Shown here one piece after another: positions 38,407 through 50,643 of a stretch of DNA of 64,000 nucleotides. Numbering within the stretch: position 1 is the first letter of the stretch; each line of letters opens with the position of its first letter. The DNA is from a bacterium EF100-94H03 bin56 (GTDB taxonomy: Bacteria > Pseudomonadota > Alphaproteobacteria > SP197), in NCBI GenBank assembly GCA_002238685.1, contig MPMV01000004.1:94631-158630 (forward strand), read 5' to 3'. The notes beneath the pieces were generated by a model. That model saw nothing but the letters and a program-made list of their open reading frames with translations, did no database searches and was not told the DNA's origin. The position numbers and the translations under genes were made by a program.

Positions 38407-39917
38407 CGGCCGGTGACGATCCGCCAGTCGGTTCGATCCGTCACTGGATCGAGCGACGCGCCAGCGAAACGCCCAATGCGGTCAGTCATCTGTTTTCCGA
38501 TGGTGCGCCGGAGCTCTCCTACGGGGAGTTGCTGGCGGGTGCAGAGAGGGTCGCGCGTCGCCTGAAGGCCGCCGGCGCAGTCAGGGGCGACACTGTCGCA
38601 ACCTTTCTCGGCAACAGCCGCACCGCTGTCCTGGTCCTCTTTGGCCTCTTTCTCGGAGGATTCCGGGCAACACCGATGAATCTCGCGGCCGGCGCGGCGG
38701 TTCATCGATACGTGCTGGGCCACTGCGACGCCCGCGTGGTCATCGTCGGGAACGGCGAGAGGCAGTCGTTCAGCGAGTCGAAACCGGGCGATCTCGCGGT
38801 CATCGACGCCGAGAGTCTCGCGGACCCGCGGACAATGCCCGAGTCGACGGAGCCTGGGTATCCGCCCGCGGCAGGCGATCCGGCACTGCTGATGTACACC
38901 TCCGGAACGACAGGCCGGCCCAAGGGTGTGCTTCACAGTCACCGAAGCCTCCTTGCGGGAGGATGGACCACGGCCACGGCCCACCGCCTCGGCCCGCAGG
39001 ACCGGGCGCTCTGCGTTCTCCCCCATTTCCACATCAATGGCCTCTGCGTCACCCTGATGGCGCCGCTCGTCTCGGGCGGCTCGGTGATCGTCTGTCCGCG
39101 CTTCTCGGTGCGGCGCTTCTGGGAAGACTGCCTGGTTCACGAAGCCACATGGTTCTCGGTGGTGCCCACCATCATCTCGCGCCTGCTCCACCATGACGCC
39201 GAACCTCACCCCGAGGCGGTCCGGCGGCTGAAGTTCGGCCGCTCTGCCTCTTCCGCGCTCCCGCCGGATGTCCACCAGGCTTTCGAAACGCGCTTCGGGG
39301 TGGCGATCATCGAGACCATGGGACTGACCGAAACCGCCGCGCAGATTCTCGCCAATCCCCTGCCGCCCGCCGTTCGCAAGATCGGCTCTCCGGGAATCGC
39401 CTTCGGCAACGAGGTCGCCATCCTCGATGGCGGCGGACGCATTCTGGAACCCGGGCAGGCGGGCGAGATCGCGGTGCGCGGCCCCAATGTCATGGAGGGT
39501 TACCTGGACGATGCGGAGGCGACAGCGAAAACGATCATGCCCGACGGCTGGCTGCGCACGGGCGATCTTGGCCATGTCGACAGCGACGGCTATGTCTATG
39601 TCACAGGCCGGCTGAAGGAACTCATCATCAAGGGTGGCGAGAACATCGCGCCGCGCGAGATCGATGATGCCCTCTATGCCCATCCCGATGTTGTCGAGGC
39701 CGCCGCCTTCGCGCGGCCGTGCAGCGACTACGGCCAGCGCGTCGAGGCCGCGGTGCGTTTGAAGCAGGCCTCCACCGTCACCATGGAGCAGCTCATCGAA
39801 CACTGCCGTTCCAGGATCGGCGACTTCCGGGCGCCCGACCGCATCCATGTTCTCGAGTCCCTCCCCAAGGGCCCCTCTGGCAAGATCCAGCGGATCAGGC
39901 TCCCGGACATGATCTGA
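38403..39917 (+). CDS. sauT: AMP-forming acyl-CoA synthetase, SauT-like (sulfoacetate-CoA ligase)
   Basis: A 504-residue ANL-family ligase: P-loop YTSGTTGRPKGVLHSHRS, GLTETAAQ, DGWLRTGDLGHVDSDGYVYVTGRLKELIIKGGENIAPREID and the catalytic Lys near the end in PKGPSGKIQR. It activates a small acid with ATP and CoA. Coupled to the SauS-like dehydrogenase by an ATGA overlap and preceded by a carboxylate/sulfonate-type transporter, it best fits sulfoacetate. The substrate assignment is inference from gene pairing. Confidence 0.7.
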   Translation: MTAGDDPPVGSIRHWIERRASETPNAVSHLFSDGAPELSYGELLAGAERVARRLKAAGAVRGDTVATFLGNSRTAVLVLFGLFLGGFRATPMNLAAGAAVHRYVLGHCDARVVIVGNGERQSFSESKPGDLAVIDAESLADPRTMPESTEPGYPPAAGDPALLMYTSGTTGRPKGVLHSHRSLLAGGWTTATAHRLGPQDRALCVLPHFHINGLCVTLMAPLVSGGSVIVCPRFSVRRFWEDCLVHEATWFSVVPTIISRLLHHDAEPHPEAVRRLKFGRSASSALPPDVHQAFETRFGVAIIETMGLTETAAQILANPLPPAVRKIGSPGIAFGNEVAILDGGGRILEPGQAGEIAVRGPNVMEGYLDDAEATAKTIMPDGWLRTGDLGHVDSDGYVYVTGRLKELIIKGGENIAPREIDDALYAHPDVVEAAAFARPCSDYGQRVEAAVRLKQASTVTMEQLIEHCRSRIGDFRAPDRIHVLESLPKGPSGKIQRIRLPDMI

Positions 39918-40426
39918 CCGAATACCCTCGACGGTCTTCCCGCAGCGACCCCTGACCACATCCACCCCGACGATCCCGTCCATGCGGCGAATCGCGAGAA
40001 GCGCTCTGGCGGAGAGTCTGAACAGGGTGGGTGCGGACGTCGAGGTCTTCGAACCGACGCCCGGCGAGTCCGGTTCCGGACGCAGACTGTTGTCATCAAC
40101 GGATGGGCACTTTCGGATATGATTCCGGATCTCAACCGACTGAAAGGAAATGAAGAGGAGTTCAGCACTCCCGGCTCAAGCCTTTCAGGGCCAAGGGGGC
40201 CCGTGGATGTGCGGGGAGCGGCAGAACTCCCGGAACGTGTCTCCGGCGTTCTCTTCAAGGTCAGGGCCCACGGCAGCGAATCGGGCGTTATCATTCCTGT
40301 TGACGAGTCCGGGCCTCCGGTTCGCCCGCGAATTGGGGCATCGGAATTCTCGAGGGGAACTTCCTGCTCCACGCAGATGATCTGCCTCAACAGCCATCGT
40401 CTGGAAAGAACCTGGAAACGCCCTCG
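39918..40426. other. Intergenic region between sauT and lpdA
   Basis: A 509-bp stretch between two convergent genes. Short open frames cross it, such as a + strand frame from 40119 that runs on antisense into lpdA, but none shows a recognisable family, good start context or conserved motif. It may hold terminators or decayed coding sequence; I cannot support any feature. Confidence 0.4.
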
Positions 40427-41818
40427 TCAGGCGTGTATGGCGCGGCCGTCGACGGCGAGTGCTGCCTCGCGCACGGCCTCGGAGAATGTCGGATGGGCAT
40501 GGCAGGTACGGGCCAGATCCTCCGACGATGCGCCGAACTCCATGGCGACCGCGGCCTCGGCGATCAGTTCGCCGGCAGCAGTGCCGAGAATATGCACTCC
40601 CAGCACCCGGTCGGTCGCCCTGTCTGCGAGAACCTTCACCATCCCCGCAGTCTCGTCGTAGGTGCGTGCCCTGGAATTGGCGATCATGGGAAAGCGCCCG
40701 GCAACATAGTCCACTCCGGCGGCCTGCAGTTCCTCTTCCGTCTTGCCAACCGACGCCGCTTCCGGGCTGGTGTAGACGACGCCCGGAATGACATCTTGAT
40801 TGACGTGCCCCGCACCGCCGGCCAGGGTCTCGGCAACGGCAATGCCCTCGTCCTCGGCCTTGTGAGCGAGCATGGCGCCGGCAATGCAATCGCCGATGGC
40901 ATGGATTCCCGGCTGACTGGTGGCAAACCGGCCATCCACCCTGATGCACCCCATCTCGTCGGTGGCGACACCAGCCTCGGCAAGACCAAGACCTTCTGTG
41001 AAGGGCTTGCGGCCGACACTGACCAGCACGATCTCCGTCGTCAGGGTCTCCGATGACCCGCCCCCGGCCGGTTCCAGGGTGACATCGACGGCGTCCTCGC
41101 CCGGCGTCACGGCAGTCACCTGGCTGGCAAGGCGGAACACCAGCCCCTGGCGCCGCAGCAGTTTCTGGAACTGCCCGGCGATCTCGCCATCCATGCCGGG
41201 GGCAATGCGGTCGAGGTACTCGACTACCGTGACCTTGGTACCAAGACGCCGCCACACCGACCCCATTTCCAGACCGATGAAGCCGGCACCGATGACGACC
41301 ATGCTCCGGGGCACCTCGGCGAGCGACAGGGCTCCCGTCGACGATACGACCCGCTTTTCGTCAATTGCGATACCGGGGAGCGTCGCATGATCCGAGCCCG
41401 TGGCGATGACGATGTGGTCCGTGGTGACGGTGTGGCCGTCGACATCGACAGTGTGGGGGTCAGCAATGCGGCCGGTCCCGGAAAGATGCGTGATGCCGTT
41501 CTTGCGGAAAAGCGCAGCGACGCCTTTGGTGAGTGTCGTCACCACCTTGTCCTTGCGTGCCATCATGGCGGAGAGATCGAGACTGACATCACCAGGCAGA
41601 ATGCCGTGGCTCTTGAGGTGAGCGGTCTGCTTGAAGAGTTCGGATGACTGCAGAAGCGCCTTGGAAGGAATGCAGCCGATGTTGAGACATGTGCCGCCGA
41701 GAGTCGCGCGCTTCTCGACGCAGGCGGTCTTCAGCCCGAGCTGTGCGCAGCGGATGGCGCAGACGTAGCCTCCCGGGCCGGAGCCAATCACCACAACATC
41801 GAAGTCCCGCTCGGCCAT
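40427..41818 (-). CDS. lpdA: Dihydrolipoyl dehydrogenase (E3 of 2-oxoglutarate dehydrogenase)
   Basis: A 463-residue flavoprotein: FDVVVIGSGPGGYVCAIRCAQLGL (FAD), the redox disulfide GGTCLNIGCIPSKALL, VVIGAGFIGLEMG (NAD), HAIGDCIAG and the C-terminal HAHPTFSEAVREAAL with the His-Glu catalytic dyad. It reoxidises dihydrolipoyl groups of E2 with NAD. The ATG at 41818 follows a good site; the 41833 start adds five residues. It is the last gene of the suc block. Confidence 0.95.
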   Translation of the reverse strand: MAERDFDVVVIGSGPGGYVCAIRCAQLGLKTACVEKRATLGGTCLNIGCIPSKALLQSSELFKQTAHLKSHGILPGDVSLDLSAMMARKDKVVTTLTKGVAALFRKNGITHLSGTGRIADPHTVDVDGHTVTTDHIVIATGSDHATLPGIAIDEKRVVSSTGALSLAEVPRSMVVIGAGFIGLEMGSVWRRLGTKVTVVEYLDRIAPGMDGEIAGQFQKLLRRQGLVFRLASQVTAVTPGEDAVDVTLEPAGGGSSETLTTEIVLVSVGRKPFTEGLGLAEAGVATDEMGCIRVDGRFATSQPGIHAIGDCIAGAMLAHKAEDEGIAVAETLAGGAGHVNQDVIPGVVYTSPEAASVGKTEEELQAAGVDYVAGRFPMIANSRARTYDETAGMVKVLADRATDRVLGVHILGTAAGELIAEAAVAMEFGASSEDLARTCHAHPTFSEAVREAALAVDGRAIHA

Positions 41819-41840
41819 GATCGCTCTCCTCACAGTCCGT

Positions 41841-43040
41841 TCAGACCTTCAGCAACAGGCGCTGCGGATCCTCGATGGCCTCCTTGATGCGCACCAGGAA
41901 GGTCACCGCTTCGCGTCCGTCGATGATGCGATGATCATAGGAGAGTGCGAGGTACATCATGGGTCTCACGACCACGTCTCCGGCGACGACGACGGGCCGC
42001 TCCTGGATCTTGTGCATGCCGAGAATGGCCGATTGTGGCGGATTGAGGATCGGGGTCGACAAGAGGGAACCGAAGATGCCGCCGTTCGAGATGGTGAACG
42101 TGCCGCCGGTGAGGTCATCGGGAACGAGATTCCCGTCACGCGCCTTCGCGGCGAAAGCGGCGATGGCCTTCTCGACATCGGCAAGAGACATGCGGTCGGC
42201 ATCGCGCAGCACCGGCACGAGGAGACCTTGCGGCGCACTTACCGCCACGCCGACGTGGTAGTAGTGCTTGTAGACAATCTCGTCTCCGGCGATCTCGCCG
42301 TTGACGGCGGGGATGTCCCTGAGAGCCTGGACCGCGGCGTGCACGAAGAAGGACATGAATCCGAGGCGGACGCCGTGCTTCCTCTCGAAGAGATCCCGGT
42401 AGGTCCGCCGGGCCTCCATGACGGCCGTCATGTCCGCCTCGTTGAAGGTCGTCAGCATCGCCGCCGTGTTCTGGGCAGCCTTCAGCCTCTCGGCAATCCT
42501 CTTTCTCACCCGGTTCATGCGCACCCGTTCCTCGCGTCCCTCCGGGTCCGGAGGTGACGGCGGGAGCGACACCGCCTGCCGGGGCGCGGCAGGTGGGTCC
42601 GGCACAGTCTGCGGCGGCTGCACGGCGGCGGTCGCCGGCGGGGTCTTGGCGACACGTCTGGCGTGCTCCAGAACGTCGGCCTTGGTCGGCCGCCCGTCCT
42701 TGCCGGTTCCCGTGATATCCGCGGCATCAAGGCTGTGTTCGGCAAGCGCGCGGCGCACGGCCGGTGACAGGATCGCTTCCGCTGTCTTGTGAACCTCGCC
42801 GGCACCTTCGGTGATACGTCCCACCACGGCGCCGACCGCAACATCGGCGCCCTCCGCGTGGAGCACATCGGTAATGACGCCGGTGACCGGCGCGTAGACC
42901 TCCATGGTGGCCTTGTCGGTCTCGAGCTCGAGCAACGGCTCGTCCTTGTTGACCGTCTCGCCCTTTTGTCTGAGCCAGGTGGCGACGGTTGCTTCTGTGA
43001 CCGATTCTCCCAGTTGCGGGACCGTGATGTCGACTGGCAT
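41841..43040 (-). CDS. sucB: Dihydrolipoamide succinyltransferase (E2 of 2-oxoglutarate dehydrogenase)
   Basis: A 399-residue E2: an N-terminal lipoyl domain ([19 protein letters not shown], lipoylated Lys), a Pro/Ala-rich linker, an E3-binding domain ([33 protein letters not shown]), a second linker, and the catalytic core with [29 protein letters not shown] and the active-site [12 protein letters not shown]. It transfers succinyl from lipoamide to CoA. It lies between sucA and lpdA. Confidence 0.96.
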   Translation of the reverse strand: MPVDITVPQLGESVTEATVATWLRQKGETVNKDEPLLELETDKATMEVYAPVTGVITDVLHAEGADVAVGAVVGRITEGAGEVHKTAEAILSPAVRRALAEHSLDAADITGTGKDGRPTKADVLEHARRVAKTPPATAAVQPPQTVPDPPAAPRQAVSLPPSPPDPEGREERVRMNRVRKRIAERLKAAQNTAAMLTTFNEADMTAVMEARRTYRDLFERKHGVRLGFMSFFVHAAVQALRDIPAVNGEIAGDEIVYKHYYHVGVAVSAPQGLLVPVLRDADRMSLADVEKAIAAFAAKARDGNLVPDDLTGGTFTISNGGIFGSLLSTPILNPPQSAILGMHKIQERPVVVAGDVVVRPMMYLALSYDHRIIDGREAVTFLVRIKEAIEDPQRLLLKV

Positions 43041-43078
43041 GGCGTGGTCTTCCTTCGTTCAAGGACGGCGTGCGGCGG

Positions 43079-45958
43079 TCAACCCGTGAGGGCCTGGCGC
43101 ACCAGCGCCTCCTGCTCGCGTTCATGAACCCTGAGATAGCCCGTTGCCGGCGATGCGGCGTCAGGCCGGCCGGCATAGCGGAGCGGAGGCATCGTCAGCG
43201 TTCCCGCCTCGATCGCCTGGTCAACCTTGTCTCGCACATAGGTCCAGGCGCCCATGTTGCGCGGCTCCTCCTGACACCAGATGACCTCGGCGTTGGGGTA
43301 GATGCTGACAACTTCCTGGATCAGGTTGACCGGAAGCGGCGACAGTTGCTCGACCCGCGCCAGTGTTGTGTTGGCAAGACCAAGTTCTTCCCGCTTCTCG
43401 AGAAGGTCGTAGTAGACCTTGCCCGTGCACAGGACGAGGCGGTCGATGTCCTGGCCCCGCTTGGCGTCATCAAGGTCCCAGAGCATGCGGTGGAATTCGG
43501 TATCGCCGGAAAACTCCTCGATGTCCGACACGCAACGCCGGTGGCGCAACAGGGACTTCGGCGTGAAGATGACGATCGGTTTCCTGAACTTGCGCTTCAT
43601 CTGCCGGCGCAGGATGTGGAAGTAGGAAGCCGGCGAGGAGCAATTGGCGATCTGCAGGTTGTCTTCGGCAGCCAGCTGGAGATAGCGCTCGGGCCGGGCG
43701 GAACTGTGTTCAGGACCCTGGCCCTCGTAGCCGTGAGGCAACAGCATGACGAGCCCCGACATTCGGAACCACTTGCTCTCTCCGGCCGAGAGAAACTGGT
43801 CGATGATCACCTGGGCGCCATTCGAGAAATCGCCGAACTGGGCCTCCCACAGGACCAGGGTGTTGGGGTCGGCAAGGCTGTAGCCGTACTCGAAACCGAG
43901 GATCGCCGCTTCCGACAACATGCTGTCGATCACCTCGAAGGTGCCCTGATCCTCGCTGATGTGATTGAGGGGGATGAAGCGTTCCTCGGTGTCCTGGTCC
44001 ACCAGGACGGAATGGCGCTGGCTGAAGGTGCCGCGGCCGCAATCCTGACCCGAAAGGCGCACGTTGGCCCGTTCGTAACACAGGGTGCCGAAAGCCAGTG
44101 CTTCGGCCGTGGCCCAGTCGATGTTGCGGCCCGATTCGATCATCTCCCGGCGCTGGCCAATGATGCGCCGGAGTTTCCGGTGAACATTGTGAGTCTCTGG
44201 AATCGTGCAGATGGCGCGGCCGATATCGCGCAAGTCGTCCACGGTCACAGCTGTCTTGCCACGCCGTGCGCCATCCCTGTCGGCGACCTCGATTCCCGAC
44301 CAGACGCCCTCCAGCCAGTCGACCTTGTTGGTGCGGAATCCCGCCGCAGCTTCCAGGGACTCGTCGAGGACCTGGTAATAGTTGCGGCTGATGGCCTCGG
44401 ACTCGGTCGGCGCGATGGTCCCTTCGGACACCAGCCTCTCGGCGTAGACTTCGCGTGTGGTCGCATGGCCGGCGATTTTTCCGTACATCAACGGCTGCGT
44501 GAACGCCGGCTCGTCCCCCTCGTTGTGGCCATGCCGACGGTAGCAGAAGATGTCGACGACGACGTCGCGTCCGAATTCCTGGCGATACTTGACCGCCAGC
44601 TTGGCAACGTGAACGACCGCCTCGGGATCATCACCGTTCACGTGGAAGATCGGCGCCATCACCATCTTGGCCACATCGCTCGGATAGGGTGACGATCGCG
44701 AGAACTTCGGACTCGTCGTAAAGCCGATCTGGTTGTTGACGATGAGATGGATGGTGCCGCCCGTCTTGTGTCCACGCAGTTCCGACATGCCCAGCGTCTC
44801 GGCGACCAGGCCCTGGCCGGCGAAGGCCGCGTCACCGTGCAGAAGCAGGCCCATGACTTTCTTGCGGTCGTCGTCACCGGCGATGGCCTGCTTTGCGCGC
44901 ACCCGCCCCTGCACCACGGGACAGACCGCCTCGAGGTGGGAGGGGTTGGCCGTCAGCGAGAGGTGAATTGTGCGGCCGTCGGCGACCTGCCGGTCGGAGG
45001 AGGTGCCGAGGTGGTACTTGACATCACCGGCGCCCTGCACGGCATCGGGGTGTCCGGCCTCCCCGTGAAACTCCGAAAAGACCTGCGCGTACGGCTTCGC
45101 CATGACATTGGTGAGAACATTGAGGCGACCGCGGTGGGGCATGCCGAGCACGATCTCCTCGACGCCCAGGTGGGCGGCGCCGCGGATGATGGTCTCCATG
45201 GCGACGATGGTGCTCTCGGCACCCTCGAGGGAAAATCTCTTGGCGCCCGGGTACTTGATGTTGAGGAACTTCTCGAAACCTTCGGCCCGGGTGATCTCCG
45301 AGAGCACCCTTTTCTTCTCTTCCGCATCGAGTTCGGCATCGCCGCGCGATCCCTCGAACTTGCGCTGGATCCAGGATTTTTCCTCCGCACTCTGCACATG
45401 CATGAATTCCACGCCGATGGTGCCGCAGTACGTCCGGCGAACGACATCAAGGATCTGTTCGAGGGTCGCCCGCTGCAGGCCGAGAACGCCGTCAACGAAG
45501 AACTCGCGGCCGAAATCCTGCTCGATGAACCCATAGGTCCGCGGTTCGAGTTCGGGATGGTTGCGGTCGCTGTCGAGCCCAAGGGGATCAAGGTCGGCCG
45601 CGAGGTGTCCGCGCACGCGATAGGCACGGATCATCATCAGGATGCGAATGCTGTCGCGGGCGAGAGCGAACTCGGCCACAGATTCCCGGCTGCCCGGAGG
45701 TGGCGGCGCTCCGGCAGGCAACGGCACCGCAACTGGCGACTCCTGCCCTCCATTGTGGTGATCGGCCACGCCATGGTTGCCGCGGGCAATCGACAATTCC
45801 GAACGCGTGGCCGCCTCGTCACTGGCCAGATCATCGAAGATCTCCCGCCATGCCTCACTGACCAGGGACCGGTCAGTGGCATACTGTGCGTAGAGTTCCT
45901 CGATGTAGTTCGTGTTGTGTCCGTAAAGGTAGGAAACGTCGTCCTTGTTCTGGTCCAT
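43079..45958 (-). CDS. sucA: 2-Oxoglutarate dehydrogenase E1 component
   Basis: A 959-residue thiamine-diphosphate enzyme: the N-terminal NTNYIEELYAQYATD segment that binds E2, GMPHRGRLNVLTNVMAKPYAQVFSEFHG, HLSLTANPSHLEAVCPVVQGRVRAKQ, GDAAFAGQGLVAETLGMSEL, VDIFCYRRHGHNEGDEPAFTQP and C-terminal PNAEVIWCQEEPRNMGAWTYV. It decarboxylates 2-oxoglutarate onto lipoyl-E2, a main control point of the TCA cycle. 34 bp from sucD. Confidence 0.97.
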   Translation of the reverse strand: MDQNKDDVSYLYGHNTNYIEELYAQYATDRSLVSEAWREIFDDLASDEAATRSELSIARGNHGVADHHNGGQESPVAVPLPAGAPPPPGSRESVAEFALARDSIRILMMIRAYRVRGHLAADLDPLGLDSDRNHPELEPRTYGFIEQDFGREFFVDGVLGLQRATLEQILDVVRRTYCGTIGVEFMHVQSAEEKSWIQRKFEGSRGDAELDAEEKKRVLSEITRAEGFEKFLNIKYPGAKRFSLEGAESTIVAMETIIRGAAHLGVEEIVLGMPHRGRLNVLTNVMAKPYAQVFSEFHGEAGHPDAVQGAGDVKYHLGTSSDRQVADGRTIHLSLTANPSHLEAVCPVVQGRVRAKQAIAGDDDRKKVMGLLLHGDAAFAGQGLVAETLGMSELRGHKTGGTIHLIVNNQIGFTTSPKFSRSSPYPSDVAKMVMAPIFHVNGDDPEAVVHVAKLAVKYRQEFGRDVVVDIFCYRRHGHNEGDEPAFTQPLMYGKIAGHATTREVYAERLVSEGTIAPTESEAISRNYYQVLDESLEAAAGFRTNKVDWLEGVWSGIEVADRDGARRGKTAVTVDDLRDIGRAICTIPETHNVHRKLRRIIGQRREMIESGRNIDWATAEALAFGTLCYERANVRLSGQDCGRGTFSQRHSVLVDQDTEERFIPLNHISEDQGTFEVIDSMLSEAAILGFEYGYSLADPNTLVLWEAQFGDFSNGAQVIIDQFLSAGESKWFRMSGLVMLLPHGYEGQGPEHSSARPERYLQLAAEDNLQIANCSSPASYFHILRRQMKRKFRKPIVIFTPKSLLRHRRCVSDIEEFSGDTEFHRMLWDLDDAKRGQDIDRLVLCTGKVYYDLLEKREELGLANTTLARVEQLSPLPVNLIQEVVSIYPNAEVIWCQEEPRNMGAWTYVRDKVDQAIEAGTLTMPPLRYAGRPDAASPATGYLRVHEREQEALVRQALTG

Positions 45959-45992
45959 GGTGTCACGCTGCCCGCTCGCGGGGCAGCCTCCC

Positions 45993-46868
45993 TCAGTCCT
46001 TCATTGCGGTCAGCATGGTGGTTCCAAGGCTCGCCGGTGAGTCGGCGATGTGGAATCCCGCACGCCTCATGGCCTCGACCTTGTCGGCGGCACGGCCCTT
46101 GCCACCGGAGATGATTGCCCCGGCATGACCCATGCGGCGTCCGGGCGGAGCCGTCATGCCGGCAATAAACCCGGTCACCGGCTTGCGGCGCTTCTCGCGC
46201 GCCATGAAGTCGGCTGCCTCTTCCTCCGCCGATCCACCGATCTCGCCGATCATGATGATGCCTTCGGTCTCGTCGTCACCGAGAAACATTTCGAGACAGT
46301 CGATGAAGTTCGTCCCGTTGACGGGATCACCACCGATGCCGATGCAGGTCGTCTGGCCCAGGCCCGCCATGGTGGTCTGGTGGACACCTTCATAGGTGAG
46401 CGTGCCCGAACGCGACACGATGCCGATTCTGCCCCGTTTGTGGATGTGTCCGGGCATGATGCCGATCTTGCACTCCCCGGGCGTGATGACGCCGGGACAG
46501 TTGGGCCCGATGAGGCGGGACGACGAGCCGTCAAGGACACGACGCACCCTCACCATGTCGAGCACCGGAATGCCTTCGGTGATGGCAACAACGAGGGATA
46601 CGCCGGCATCGACAGCCTCGAGGATGGCATCGGCAGCGAAGGGCGGCGGGACGTAGATCACCGACGCGTTCGCTCCTGTCGCCTCGACGCAGTCTGCCAC
46701 GGTGTCGAATACCGGACGATCCAGATGGCGGGATCCGCCTCTCCCCGGGGTGACACCACCAACGACGGTGGTGCCGTAGGCGATCGCCTGTTCCGAATGG
46801 AACGTTGCCGTCTTGCCGGTAAATCCCTGGACGAGAACACTGGTCGTGTGATTGACAAGAACGGCCAT
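45993..46868 (-). CDS. sucD: Succinate-CoA ligase alpha subunit
   Basis: A 291-residue subunit: [31 protein letters not shown] (CoA-binding Rossmann domain), [22 protein letters not shown], and the phosphohistidine in [21 protein letters not shown]. Tandem ATGs (46871 and 46868) overlap the sucC stop; the second is better spaced (6 nt) from GGAGG. The much longer open frame upstream is antisense-free reading inside sucC. Confidence 0.96.
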   Translation of the reverse strand: MAVLVNHTTSVLVQGFTGKTATFHSEQAIAYGTTVVGGVTPGRGGSRHLDRPVFDTVADCVEATGANASVIYVPPPFAADAILEAVDAGVSLVVAITEGIPVLDMVRVRRVLDGSSSRLIGPNCPGVITPGECKIGIMPGHIHKRGRIGIVSRSGTLTYEGVHQTTMAGLGQTTCIGIGGDPVNGTNFIDCLEMFLGDDETEGIIMIGEIGGSAEEEAADFMAREKRRKPVTGFIAGMTAPPGRRMGHAGAIISGGKGRAADKVEAMRRAGFHIADSPASLGTTMLTAMKD

Positions 46869-48037
46869 CATCCGCCTCCGCCGATGGCCGCGACGGCCCT
46901 GGCTGCAGCGTCGCCAAGATCGTCGGCCGGGATGATCGCCATCCCCGACTGCTGGAGTATCGCCTTTCCCTGGTCCACGTTTGTCCCCTCGAGGCGGACG
47001 ATGACAGGCACCTCGAGATCGAGTTCGCGCGCCGCATCGACCACGCCTTGCGCGATCACGTCGCAACGCATGATGCCGCCGAAGATGTTGACGAGAATGG
47101 CTCGAACGTTGGCGTCCGAGACGATGACCCTGAAGGCTGCCGCCACCTGATCCCTCGTGGCGCCGCCACCGACATCAAGGAAGTTGGCCGGCTCGCCGCC
47201 GGCAATCTTGCAGATATCCATGGTCGCCATGGCAAGGCCGGCGCCGTTCACCATGCAACCGATGGTGCCATCGAGCTTGACATAGTTGAGGCCGATGGCA
47301 TTGGCCTCCCGCTCAGCCGGGTCTTCCTGATCGGGGTCTCGCATGGCAACGAGATCGGGATGCCGGAAGAGAGCGTTGTCGTCGATGTTGACCTTGCAGT
47401 CGAGAACAACGAGGTCGTTCGAGGAGGTGACAACGAGAGGATTGATCTCCAGCAGGCTGGCATCCGATTCCTGGAACACCTCCACCATCGACCCGAGAAG
47501 GGCGGACGCCTGCCTGGCGAGATCGCCATCAAGGCCGAGGGCACCGGCAAGCCGGCGTCCATGAAACGGCTGGAGCCCACAGGCGGGATCGATGGCCAGG
47601 GTGACAATCCGTTCAGGCGTTGTCGCGGCGACTTCCTCGATATCCATGCCGCCATCGAGCGAGGCGATGATGGCCATGGAGGCCGTGGCGCGATCCACGA
47701 GAAGGGCAAGGTAGAGTTCGGCGGCGATCGAGAGACCTTCCTCGATGTAGACGAGGTTGACCGGGTTGCCATCGGAACCTGTCTGGTGGGTGACCAGGCG
47801 GCTGCCGATCATGGCGTCTGCGGCCTCCCCCACCTCATCAAGGCTGCGGCAGACACGGATTCCGCCAGCCTTTCCCCGGCCACCGGCGTGCACCTGGGCC
47901 TTGACCACCCACAGCTTCCCGCCCAGTTCGCGTGCAGCGGCGACCGCTTCATCAGCGCTTGCGGCAATCTGGCCACGGGGAACGGGAACGCCTCTTGCGG
48001 ACAACAGGGCCTTCGCCTGGTATTCGTGAAGATTCAC
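46868..48037 (-). CDS. sucC: Succinate-CoA ligase beta subunit
   Basis: A 389-residue ATP-grasp subunit: [48 protein letters not shown] (metal-binding), [48 protein letters not shown] and [16 protein letters not shown]. It makes succinate plus ATP/GTP from succinyl-CoA and overlaps sucD. Confidence 0.96.
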   Translation of the reverse strand: MNLHEYQAKALLSARGVPVPRGQIAASADEAVAAARELGGKLWVVKAQVHAGGRGKAGGIRVCRSLDEVGEAADAMIGSRLVTHQTGSDGNPVNLVYIEEGLSIAAELYLALLVDRATASMAIIASLDGGMDIEEVAATTPERIVTLAIDPACGLQPFHGRRLAGALGLDGDLARQASALLGSMVEVFQESDASLLEINPLVVTSSNDLVVLDCKVNIDDNALFRHPDLVAMRDPDQEDPAEREANAIGLNYVKLDGTIGCMVNGAGLAMATMDICKIAGGEPANFLDVGGGATRDQVAAAFRVIVSDANVRAILVNIFGGIMRCDVIAQGVVDAARELDLEVPVIVRLEGTNVDQGKAILQQSGMAIIPADDLGDAAARAVAAIGGGG

Positions 48038-48116
48038 ATCACTATCCGGTTCATGGACCGTTCACTCACTCTACCCACCACCCGGCAAATGACAACCGCT
48101 GTCACCGGTGGGACGC

Positions 48117-49907
<1,791 letters not shown>

Positions 49908-49945
49908 CCCCTACATTTCCGGTAGAATTTCCGGAAATGTAGGGG
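49908..49945. promoter_or_regulatory. Perfect 15-bp inverted repeat, operator of the third VapBC pair
   Basis: CCCCTACATTTCCGG (49908-49922) and CCGGAAATGTAGGGG (49931-49945) are exact reverse complements with an 8-nt AT-rich spacer (TAGAATTT). The right arm's AGGGG also serves as the Shine-Dalgarno 3 nt before the antitoxin ATG region, so bound repressor would block both transcription and ribosome access. Confidence 0.7.
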
Positions 49946-49948
49946 ATC

Positions 49949-50233
49949 ATGGCCAACACCGATCTGTCTCCTGTCACGCAATGGCGCAAACGCCGCCGAC
50001 GGCTGGGCTTCGTGCGTGTCGAGGTTCAGGTTCGCAAGGAGGATGCGAGCCTCGTCCGGGGCGTGGCTGCAGCGCTCGGCGATCCCACGCGCGAGGTCGA
50101 GACCCGCGCCATTCTGCGCGAGAAGGTAGTCGCGCGCCGTTCTGGTGGTCTCAAATCGTTGCTGGCCTCGGCGCCGCTTGAAGGTATCGATCTGGAACGT
50201 CCACGCAACTTCGGCCGTGACGTGGCGCTTTGA
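49949..50233 (+). CDS. vapB: Antitoxin of the third VapBC pair
   Basis: A 94-residue protein with an N-terminal basic strand-helix segment (VTQWRKRRRRLGFVRVEVQVRKEDASLVRGVAAALGD) of ribbon-helix-helix type, followed by a C-terminal toxin-binding tail (LEGIDLERPRNFGRDVAL), a layout seen in antitoxins next to FitB/VapC-like PIN toxins. The terminal TTGA overlaps the toxin start. It probably binds the 49908-49945 palindrome. Confidence 0.75.
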   Translation: MANTDLSPVTQWRKRRRRLGFVRVEVQVRKEDASLVRGVAAALGDPTREVETRAILREKVVARRSGGLKSLLASAPLEGIDLERPRNFGRDVAL

Positions 50234-50643
50234 GTTTTCTGATCGACACCAACATCATTTCGGAGGTTCGCAGAGGCGGACACTGCGACCGGAATGTCAC
50301 TGCCTGGTGGGACGGTGTCGCCGACGACGATCTTTGGCTTAGCACTCTGGTGCTGGGGGAGATCCGCAAAGGCGTGGAACTGGCACGCCACCGTGATCCA
50401 GACAAGGCAGCCGCACTCGAGGCTTGGTTGAATGATGTGATCACGGGTTTTGGCGAGCGAGTCTTGCCCGTCGATGCTGCGGTGGCCGACGAATGGGGGC
50501 GAATGAATGCAACCCGCCCCGTGCCAGTGATCGACGCGTTGCTGGCCGCGACGGCGAAGGTCAGCGGCCTGACCTTTGTTACGCGCAACGTGTCCGATGT
50601 TGCAGGGCTCGGTATCGACGTGTTGAATCCGTTCGAACCTTGA
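50230..50643 (+). CDS. vapC: VapC/FitB-type PIN-domain toxin
   Basis: A 137-residue PIN protein. FLIDTNIISEVRRG carries the first Asp plus Glu, LGEIRKGVELAR the middle Glu, PVPVIDALLAATA and TFVTRNVSDVAGLGIDVLNPFEP the last acidic residues and the NPF ending common in FitB-like toxins. It starts at TTG 50230, coupled to the antitoxin. Probably an intact RNase toxin. Confidence 0.82.
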   Translation: MSFLIDTNIISEVRRGGHCDRNVTAWWDGVADDDLWLSTLVLGEIRKGVELARHRDPDKAAALEAWLNDVITGFGERVLPVDAAVADEWGRMNATRPVPVIDALLAATAKVSGLTFVTRNVSDVAGLGIDVLNPFEP

